From positions 6,982,501 to 7,046,500 of the forward strand of contig CM076958.1 in assembly GCA_039566865.1 (NCBI GenBank): a DNA stretch of 64,000 nucleotides, in the 5' to 3' direction. Under the pieces are notes generated by a model. That model saw nothing but the letters and a program-made list of their open reading frames with translations, searched no databases and was not told the origin of the DNA. Of the stretch, positions 56,101-64,000 are shown in pieces (positions within the stretch are counted from its first letter, which is position 1; every line of letters starts with the position of its first letter). A program made the position numbers and the translations under genes. This stretch comes from Aurelia coerulea. Lineage: Eukaryota; Cnidaria; Scyphozoa; Semaeostomeae; Ulmaridae.

Positions 56101-56246
56101 CCTGTGGTTTTCCCCACAGCTTCGACTCGCGACGATCGCGACGCGGGAAATTGTTGATCACGTGGTCAAAAATGGAGCTCGTTGATTGGCTGTGGTGCAA
56201 AATTTTAACAAACCAAAACTGCTATTGTTACAAAATTTACCCCTGC
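53134..56246. mobile_element. 3.1-kb element with ~0.5-kb inverted ends and 10-bp duplication
   Basis: Ends (A)GCAGGGGTAAATTTTGTAAC are inverted. Arms 53134-53640 and 55735-56246 match over about 500 bp. TCCGAGAATC occurs at 53124-53133 and 56247-56256, a 10-bp target duplication. No transposase is recognisable inside. It hosts the element at 54775-55554. A 9-10 bp duplication with long arms fits Mutator-like or foldback elements. Confidence 0.82.
54775..55554. mobile_element. hAT-like MITE with 8-bp duplication
   Basis: TGCCAAAT at 54767-54774 and 55555-55562. Inner ends GGCCTGGC(T/C)GT are inverted. The inside is GC-richer near the right end (ggcgggcgcgggcgatcgcc). No convincing coding. 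An 8-bp duplication is the hAT hallmark. Confidence 0.65.
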
Positions 56247-56840
56247 TCCGAGAATCTAAATTCCCCCTCCTAACTGACAGAGGTTGTTTTATTTATCTAA
56301 ACGATGAAAAATTCTGACTTTTTTATCACTTTAACTCTTTTTCGTCTTTTCCATCTCAATTCTCATCTGGGACCTTAACTGGAAAATGAGTCAGAGAATG
56401 ACATTCAAGAATGCTTGCGATTTCTATAGTCCTTCATTTGAATTTGTTTTTTTCCAGCTTAACATGAAGCCACTTCGAACCCAAAAAGCGCAAAATTTTA
56501 TGCTATATTAAGTGATCTTCCATTTTTCGAAAACCTGTCAAACTTTGCATAAACATTCTGTGAAACATGTAGCTCCATTTATAAAGAAACTGTTGTGCCA
56601 TGTGCTCTTCAAATGATAAAGGTTTCAAAAATGTTCACACATCTCAATTCTGTAGACTGCAGGCCCCTCCCTTTTATGTTGGAAAGCTGCATTGAAAACA
56701 TCAAAGTACAGTAGCAGAACTCTTGGTTTTACTCAACTTCAAAACCAAATATGAGGTCAAAATCACTATTCAGTTCACAGAAGATTTCACAGCCGATTCC
56801 ACAACATTTGCCATCTACCGGGTGTCCCAAAATGATCAAA

Positions 56841-57230
56841 AGACGATCCTAAAAACTATACACCAATTTCTCTGCTTCCACAACTATCAAAAATTCTTGA
56901 AAAAATTATTCATTGTCAAGTAAAAAAATACCTTGATGAAATGAAAATATTATATAGATACCAATGCGGCTTTCACGCACATCATTCAACAGATACTTGC
57001 CTATCCTACTTGAGTGATAAGATCCATCAAGGATTTGAAAATGGTATGCTCACAGGCATGATTTTGATTGACCTACAAAAAGCATTCGACACAATTGACC
57101 ATGAGATTTTCCTAGATAAAATGGTATGTTTCGACTCTACCATTTCATGGTTTAAATCTTCCTTTCAAGCCAATCTATGGCAACATTCTATTCTTGTTCC
57201 AACATTCTAACCAGGTTCGGAAATGATTTT
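56841..57230 (+). mobile_element. LINE reverse transcriptase fragment
   Basis: Encodes DPKNYTPISLLPQLSKILEK, MKILYRYQCGFHAHHSTDTC, GMLTGMILIDLQKAFDTIDH and EIFLDKM. These are reverse transcriptase motifs up to the first catalytic aspartate. The frame then decays to a stop near 57208. A CCGGGTGTCCCAAAATG mariner-type end (56819) sits immediately 5'. Confidence 0.8.
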
Positions 57231-57609
57231 GAAAAAGCCGTTAGAGTGATAATCTAGGCCCACTAGTCTAGTGCCAAATCAACCTACCCATCCATTTTCG
57301 GTCCACACATTGTCACAATTCATAGCTTGGTCTTTAAAAATCCCTATGAATGTCAAAATATTTTTAAAAACCATACTCACTTCGATGATTCTCTCTTTCG
57401 CTTTCTCTTGTGACTTTTTACTGGTTTCTTGCTTCTTTTTCGGGGGCATTTTGTGTTACTTTCTCGCTCAAGCTTTCACGTCGAGTACAATTTAGGCCCA
57501 GCCAGACATTTAGGAGGACTAGGCACGAAGTTAACCAACTACTATATCTCGCGTCTCGCGGAAAAATCCTGTTCCGCGGTTTCTGCTGTTTCCGCGAGTT
57601 CCGCGTTAT

Positions 57610-57651
57610 GGACCTGGCTTGTGATCTTTCTACAGATCACAAGCCAGGTCC
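57610..57651. repeat. Perfect 17-bp-stem hairpin at the inner edge of the left end
   Basis: GGACCTGGCTTGTGATC pairs exactly with GATCACAAGCCAGGTCC around an 8-base loop TTTCTACA. It includes the last bases of the terminal repeat. Confidence 0.9.
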
Positions 57652-58205
57652 AAGAGCTTCCCACAATGCAACGCGCTTTGCTTCGAGATGGAATCAGATG
57701 ACAGGAGTAATGGCGGCGAAGCTGAGGCAGTCATCGATACGTTTTGCACTCGCAACACATTAACGTAAAGGGGAACGAGCAGTTGTAAGCATTTTAAAGA
57801 TTTAATCTCATATGCGTATTGATTGATTAACTTTGTTTTGTCTGGTATTGCCAATGAATGCATGAAAATGTTACTTAACGGAGACGGGCCTAAGGTAATC
57901 CAGTTCTTGAAAATGGGTAACAGTTTTTGGCTCCGTTTGGGTTAACGAACGGGGACTTAAGGTTATCCTCTCGTTTCAAGTAAGATTAATACTCAATGAT
58001 GCTACATTTTCTTAAGTCCCCTTAAGTCCCCACGATAAAGTAATTTTTTCGAACCTTGAAATTTGGCATTTTTGATGAACTTTGCGTTCCTGATTATCCC
58101 TGTTAGAGTCCTGTGTGACTGATTTTAAGGAAACTGCAGCAACATAATGCTACAGTAAAATCTATTATTTATCACTAGCCTCTTGATGTAAGATCTAAGA
58201 ACTTT

Positions 58206-60285
58206 TTGAACAATTTTGTCACAAGTTACACACCGTTATCTTTCCAATCAAACGCTGAAAATCAAAAAATTAATTATACACATAATTCTATTTGCAGAAA
58301 GAAACTGATAATGCTGGTGTCAAGAAGTTTGCATACACTCCAAGTGATTCAGTGGAGAAAAAGAAGATGGAAAACCTCATGGTATACCATTTGCCAAACA
58401 GTCCAAAACAAACAAACAAACATTCCTCTAATTCCAGAAGACAACTATGTAGAACTTGTAAATCATGGTACTGTAAATTGCAGGCAAGAGGCAGTTGCAG
58501 AGCTAGGCAATTATATTAAAGGGGTAAAAGTAAAAACCTTCAGCTGGGATAGGGGTAAAATGAGTATCCAGACATATTTTTGCATTTTTCATCAACAATA
58601 ATTGCCAAATTTTTAGAAGGGGGAATTTACCCCTTATACCTCCCCTGGCTCTGCTACTGACTAGGGGTACTTTGGTATAAGTGTTTGTATCATCAAGTGC
58701 AAAATGTGGGTAAATTAGGTAGCTATCTGCTTAGCCCCTAGTAGGAGTGTACTACTGTACCAATACTCTTCAATACTTTTACAAATCCATTTTGAGTCAT
58801 CAAATATTTCACTTGCTGCAGACCTTATTCACTATTAATATCAATTTGAGGTGAATGATACAAATCTCAGCACAGCAAGAATTCTACACCATGCCTCTTT
58901 TCATGCAACTGCATTTACTAAACTATTCCATCTGTTGCTGAGAGCATTGCACGCTTTTGGGATTTCGCATCACATCATATTGAGGTGAATAATGCATGTT
59001 AAGAGAAATGACTTTATTGTGAATAGGGTCTATTCTATGTCAAGTCAACAACATAGTTAGCAAACAATTCCTTTCCTCTTTGCATTGAAAAACCCCAAGA
59101 GACAGAGGTAATAGTTGGAAGCCACCCATGTTCAGAGATATCCACTGTACTATGTTTCTGCAAACACAATCTTACTGTTAGCACACTCTCACATTTGACT
59201 CGTTTAAGAACCTTCCACTGCTGAAAACCTACATCCTGAAATTTCTTGATTCATTTTTGCTATATTAGTACTCAAGATATCAATGTCAGTCCGTTCAACA
59301 TTGGTCAACTAAAGAACAACACAGTAGTATGGGTTATAATATCAAGAAAAATGCTAAACTTGGATTGCTAAAGAGCCTAACAGTTTTCAAACAAATGTTG
59401 TGATAAAATTAATGTTGATGGTCTTTTGTGAATAGATGCTCCAAGTATAGTTATCTAACCTGAAAATTATTTATTCAAAACTGAAACACAAATTATACTG
59501 TTTATCTTCTTTCTCATTGTTGCTCCAAATTCCAATGGTTCCTCTTTTTCCAAAATTTGCACAGTTGCATTCTAATGCAGGAGTTAATGGAAGAACTGGG
59601 AATTTACTTTCCAACTTCAAACTGGCATAAGTTGGACTTGCAAAAGTTGGATTTTCCATAACGGTCATGATTCAGAGATTGTTTCTCTCAGTCCCAAAGT
59701 TTTCTGAAGAGATCCTCAATGCGACTTTGATTGTAATGAGCTGAAAATCTCAGAGGTACAATAGCTTGCATAACATCAAGAGTACTAATAACAGCCATTT
59801 ATGTTTCTTGTACCAAGGTTAATCTGAAAGGAAAGGAAATAACTTCTGAGATCAGAGGACAAACAGTCTGCAAGGTTTCATCAGCCTAACTGACACTCTG
59901 ACCATTCAAGCCAGTTTTTACTGCCATTCTCAGATGGGTGTTATGTTTTTGTTATGAGACCTGGATTAGTGCCAAAAGAACAGCAAGGAGTGTGGGACTC
60001 ATCATTTCATTCATCAAAACTAACCACCACATTTTGCATGTGCTTTTGTTCTACTGTCAATATAGAGCAAAATTTCGTTAATGTCTCCTTATAGATTTAG
60101 ATTCATATAAACCAACAAAGAAGTCTCCAAGAAGTTGTAAAATATTAATAATAGTTTGTTGACGTAATTGTAAACCTTCAGTCTTGAGTTTGTTGATGGG
60201 CCTAAAATAGAAAGAGGCAAGGTCCCAGTAAAATCAAAGCAAAATCCATAGCCTGGGATGAAATTAAAGGAGATGACCATCTTAC
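58206..60285. other. Interior of the 3.3-kb element, unrecognised
   Basis: A plus-strand frame following ttctatttgcag at 58295 reads KETDNAGVKKFAYTPSDSVE before a gta-type donor-like site. A minus-strand frame at 59668-59471 is serine/proline-rich. Neither matches a family I know. The rest is AT-rich with no repeats noted. Confidence 0.3.
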
Positions 60286-60428
60286 TTGATGATAACAGCT
60301 CGAAGGCACTTCCATTAAAAGGTGAATATCGCTGGGACAGCTCATCAACATCGTCAGTTGCTAGCAACAAATCTTCCCTGCTGGTGTACCCTGCAGCCTG
60401 TGTGTACCCAGGTTTTCGGTATACTAGT
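60286..60428 (-). other. Exon-like segment
   Basis: Minus strand, 143 nt between acceptor GACATTTTACAG and donor ATCAA|GTAAGA. It encodes LVYRKPGYTQAAGYTSRED, LLLATDDVDELSQRYSPFNG and SAFELLSS. It is hydrophilic and protein-like, unlike the intron frames around it. The family is unknown. It could be captured host sequence or part of the element's own gene. Confidence 0.4.
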
Positions 60429-60936
60429 CTGTAAAATGTCAGCAAAAACAGGTTGAAGCTCACAGCTACCAGATCGCTTATCTTTAGGCAAAAATGTTAT
60501 GAATTTCGATGCAGTAGACATAAATACTGCTATGGTCTTGAAGGCAAAGACACATCACTCCATCCTTGATTCCCACACAGACAAACTTCCGCCTTTCCTT
60601 GCTTAGGCCCAGTCACGAAATCGTCCGATCGTTGCAAGAGATCGTGCAGTTGAGTCAAGCCAGGTCCATAACGCGGAACTCGCGGAAACAGCGGAAACCG
60701 CGGAACAGGATTTTTCCGCGAGACGCGAGATATAGTAGTTGGTTAACTTCGTGCCTAGTCCTCCTACATAAGAGGTTATATAAAAATCAAGGGGCGGTGA
60801 TTACGATACATTATGAGTCCCAGAATCAGACAATACTCACAGGCAAACACAGGCAAATTTCTACTACTACACCAATTGATAATATTTACAACATGGGAAA
60901 ATGTTCTGAACAAAGGTCTCAACCTTGTATGCTCTG

Positions 60937-61552
60937 CACGTTTTTTTTTTATAAGAAACTGGTTTATAAGAAACTAGTACTACGATGACCAAAAATTTAA
61001 GAAACTCTAGTACTACGCTCAAGAACAGTTAAGAAACTCTTAAAATTCGATCTAAGTATATCTCTTTTAATAAGCTATGCACATTCAGGCAAATAATTAC
61101 CATTAAAAAAAGAGGAGGGTACCTTGTTAGAGAGACATAGAATAAAAGTTTTATACTGTCTCTCTAAAGGCTGATTTCCAGTCAGTGGAATTTTCCGAGC
61201 GGGCGGAATTTCCTTTGTCTGCTTGAGAAAATGTCGCCCTGGAATTGAATAGAAAGTTATGGCTTAGCGACCTTTTATTGTCTAAAATTTCGCCCGCTCG
61301 GAAAATTCCACTGACTGGGAATTCGCCTTAACAAGGTACCTTCATCTTTTTTAACTGCAAAAAATGGTAACTTTTTGCCTGAATGTGCATGGCTTATGCG
61401 TGATGACATGTCAATGTAAAATGGAAGCCCTTTTTCGAGAAGAAGCCTTAAATTTCAACAATATCGCAATTTTAGGCAAAAAAAATAAGAACCTAATTAA
61501 GAAACTTTTACTACAAACTGCTGATCAAAGTTTCTTATAAAAAGAAAACGTG
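60937..61552. mobile_element. Palindromic MITE with TAAGAAACT subterminal motifs
   Basis: The left end CACGTTTTTTTTTTATAAGA and right end (inverse of CACGTTTTCTTTTTATAAGA) pair. Further inward, GCACATTCAGGCAAA and GGTACCTTGTTA are also inverted, so the arms cover about 230 bp each. A nested palindrome occupies the centre. TAAGAAACT recurs three times at the left and in related DNA at 47.4 and 54.0-54.3 kb. Confidence 0.75.
61167..61329. mobile_element. 163-bp palindromic MITE at the centre of the previous element
   Basis: Arms share CAGTCAGTGGAATTTTCCGA and GCGGGCG(G/A)AATTT, inverted, about 48 bp. A half copy is at 47590-47690. Confidence 0.7.
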
Positions 61553-61984
61553 TACCACATTTTCATGAAACCAAATGAAAATAACACAAAATAAAACGAA
61601 TTCAAATTGGGGCAAGAAGCAGTTTGATAGAATGAAAAACCTGCCACAAACGGATCTGCTATCACCAACGTAATGTCTCGTTCAATTCCTACCCTGACCA
61701 CCCCCCCCCCCCGGGCAGCACGGGGGTCAACAAAAATTCCTTGCTCAAATGCCCAGGGGCCGGGCAATAAGAAAATGCCATATTCCCAGTTACTGTATAA
61801 GCATAAACACACACAGGCTGTCCCTCGATGTATCAGAGAATGAATTTTAAAAGAGAAGAGAGTTTTATCAGAGAATGAATTTATCAAAGAATGCTCTTTA
61901 TTGAAAAATAAATTTCAATCAGAATCATTCTGTTCAAAACGAATTTGAATTCCTCCAGTGCCTGCAGAAACTGGGTGATTTGGG

Positions 61985-62215
61985 TGATTTGGGTGAACGA
62001 GGTATTTTAGTACTGAAGAATGAAAGAATGAGGAGAGTCACTGAGAAAGATACATCTATTGACTGGCTGCAGAAAGTGGTTGATTCGGATGATTTAGGTG
62101 AGCAAGGCATTTTAGTACTGAAGAAAGAAAGAAAGAAAGAGAGAGTCACCGAGAAAAAATAAACTTATCGACAAGTTGCAGAAAGTGTGCGATTCAGGTG
62201 ATTTGGGTGAACGCA
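61985..62215 (+). repeat. Two-and-a-half-unit tandem repeat of about 115 bp
   Basis: Units share gcattttagtactgaagaa, gagtcac(t/c)gagaaa and gcagaaagtg. A plus frame through two units reads GERGILVLKNERMRRVTEKD then GEQGILVLKKERKKERVTEK before a stop. Probably a minisatellite, not a gene. Confidence 0.65.
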
Positions 62216-62399
62216 GCGGGGTGGCCAGGGTAAATTAAGTGTGGGGTATTGCAATGAGGGGGTCTGAGGGCGATGCCCCCAGGAAAATTTGTTTAAGGCC
62301 ACGCCCTTTGCCTTTAGCGAAAAGGAAACATTGATCGTTTTGTGACAGTTATCCTATGAATGAGAGCACGAGGAAAACTTTCGAAGAAGGGTCCTTCGT

Positions 62400-63247
62400 T
62401 TCATTTCATTTCATTTTATAATATTTATACAGGGTAAGTATTCAACGTATAATACAAAAATTTATTTACAAACTGCCCTGTTTAAAGAAAGAAAAAAGCA
62501 ACTTACAATATCAAGATAAAAACTAATATATAAGTATCAAAAGTCAAAAGGAAAAGTATGATTATGTACATGATCTGGCATTTTTCAATAACGATTTGAA
62601 ATGTGTGAAAGTACTGGCCATCTTATTTTCTCTTTTTAGTTTGTTCCAAAGTTTGGCCCCTCTATATGAGAAGCATTTTTGGTCACATGCGGTTTTTAGC
62701 AATGGTACATAAAAGTCTGTGTTGGTATTACGAAACTGTCTAGTGCTGGTTACTGATAACCTTTGGGACAGTCCTGTGAGATGATCAGGCGCTTCATGCT
62801 TTGTAGACCTATAGACCATTTTCAAGGTTTCTGTTTTGATGAGATCGTTGACCGTTTGCCACCCTAATTGCCTGATGATATGTGCTGCAGACGATCTGTA
62901 GGAGCTGTTTGTCACGATCCTAGCTGCACGATTTTGGAGCTTCTGAAGCTTGTTGAGTGTTGTGTTGCCACAAACACCCCAGACTGGGCAACAGAAACGG
63001 AAGTAAGGCTCAACTATACTCCTGTACATGGTCTGCAATATGCTTAAGGGAGATACTGTTTAGCATGGCGTATCATACCTAATGCCCTTGATATCTTTTT
63101 TATCATTTCGGCTATGTGAACATCCCAACTCAGATATTGGTCCACATGTACCCCTAAGCATTTTGTGTCCTCTATCATTGAAATGTCATCATCGCGAATA
63201 ACAAGTGCCGGCTTTATAGCTGATGTTTGTTGAATATCCTTAACATC
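62400..63247 (-). mobile_element. LINE 3' part, reverse transcriptase C-terminus
   Basis: From the 5' side: KDIQQTSAIKPALVI, MIEDTKCLGVHVDQYLSW, then after a one-base frameshift at about 63050 PLSILQTMYRSIVEPYFRF, LQKLQNRAARIVTNSSYRS, QKCFSYRGAKLWNKLKREN and a stop at 62562. The 3' UTR ends in a TTTCA-type tail at about 62400. Same family as 28975-30535. Confidence 0.82.
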
Positions 63248-63249
63248 TC

Positions 63250-64000
63250 GGAATTACCTTGGACGCGACTTTGTCTTTCTCTGCTCATATAAAAGCTGCC
63301 ATCTCAAAGGCAAGGAAAGGTATTGGTATGTTGAGATTCCTCTCAAGATATCTACCTAGGCATACCCTGAATGAACTATACAAGCTCTATGTTCGACCCC
63401 ATTAAGATTACGGAGATGTTATTTACCATAATCCACCAAAAGTATGTGACTTCACTGGTAGTACCACCTTATCAAGTTTAATGGAGAAACTAGAGTCTGT
63501 GCAATACTCAGCTGCCTTAGCCGTAACCGGAGCTTGGAGGGGAACGTCTCGAGAAAAATTGTACCTTGACCTTGGATGGGAATCTCTAAGCCTCCGCAGA
63601 TGGAGCAGACGTCTTACGTTGTTTTATAAAATAATAAATAATTTAACCCCGGACTACACGAGGGACCCAATGCCACCACTTCAACAGGTCCAGTATTCAC
63701 TTCGCGAGCGTGACACAATCGGGCAAATACGAGCAAGGACAGAAAAATATAAATCTAGTTTTTATCCTCACTGTTTGTCTGAGTGGAATAAACTTGATCT
63801 TGAAATTAGATTGTCACCTTCTGTTGCTGTTTTTAAGAAAAAGCTACTATCCATAATCCGCCCCCCTACAAAATCTGTATTTGGGATTCATAACCCTAAG
63901 GGCCTGTCTTATCTTACTCAACTCAAGGTTGGTCTCAGCAAGTTAAACTTTCACAAATTTCAACACAATTGTAGAGGTACAATAAACCCAATGTGCCCAA
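63250..64000 (+). mobile_element. LINE reverse transcriptase C-terminus, runs off the window
   Basis: Encodes LGITLDATLSFSAHIKAAIS, ARKGIGMLRFLSRYLPRHTL, PH(stop)DYGDVIYHNPPK, SAALAVTGAWRGTSREKLYL, RRLTLFYKIINNLTPDYTRD and LRERDTIGQIRARTEKYKSS. One stop replaces the expected Leu of PHLDYGD. Closest in the window to ORF2 at 38.9-42.1 kb. It begins head to head with the minus-strand LINE at 63247. Confidence 0.82.

Larger units (their letters stand above)
57511..60766. mobile_element. 3.3-kb element with near-identical 110-bp inverted ends
   Basis: TAGGAGGACTAGGCACGAAG starts both ends. Arms 57511-57620 and 60657-60766 differ at one position by eye. Inside are a perfect hairpin at the left end, a possible first exon (MESDDRSNGGEAEAVIDT at 57690) and exon-like minus-strand frames. 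No transposase was recognised. No target duplication was found. Confidence 0.75.

Overview
The window looks like intronic DNA of a metazoan nuclear gene, packed with nested transposable elements. The most likely source is a cnidarian (coral or sea anemone type). The DNA is AT-rich and carries CR1/jockey-like LINEs, a restriction-like-endonuclease LINE, a Penelope-like element, Tc1/mariner-, hAT- and Mutator-like remnants, and a TTAGGG telomere-type motif. The phylum is an inference from repeat content. I see no bacterial gene, no intact tRNA or rRNA and no CRISPR array.

Host gene. Four minus-strand pieces read as consecutive exons of ZC3H15 (DRG family regulatory protein 1, a CCCH zinc-finger protein): 32574-32600 (a 27-nt microexon), 28663-28744, 25113-25259 and 6778-6872. 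All have GT..AG borders, compatible phases and colinear protein similarity. The introns are about 3.8, 3.4 and 18.2 kb. Upstream and downstream exons were not found and probably lie outside the window.

Layout. 0.2-6.7 kb: a large broken inverted repeat filled with LINE ends, three 3' pieces of a restriction-like-endonuclease LINE and a Penelope-like reverse transcriptase piece. 9.7-12.9 kb: a palindromic Tc1-like element split by a young LINE with an open 678-codon reverse transcriptase frame. 13.7-15.1 kb: a foldback built from short tandem units, next to a hAT transposase piece. 20.6-22.0 and 27.5-28.1 kb: three palindromic elements of about 600 bp with CCGGGTG ends and TA duplications. 23.3 kb: a tRNA-derived SINE. 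25.9-27.5 kb: a Mutator-like remnant. 28.9-33.7 kb: LINE pieces in both orientations. 34.1-37.3 kb: a 3.1-kb palindromic element that splits a LINE. It carries tandem subterminal 160-bp repeats and two divergent copies of a gene with a CXC tail and an XPG/FEN-like motif. 38.1 kb: a small element holding a (TTAGGG)9 array. 38.9-44.1 kb: a long LINE with ORF1, unexplained middle frames and a decayed endonuclease/reverse transcriptase ORF2. 45.4 kb: a Tc1-like transposase start. 49.8-61.6 kb: several large inverted-repeat elements with nested insertions. 62.4-64 kb: two LINE copies joined head to head.

Apart from ZC3H15, nearly everything recognisable is selfish DNA, mostly broken. The most unusual candidate is the palindromic element at 34133-37270. 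Others are a recurrent repeat with evenly spaced splice-acceptor-like motifs (15.7 and 44.7 kb) and a 3.3-kb element with almost identical 110-bp ends and exon-like content (57.5-60.8 kb). Boundaries were set by eye.
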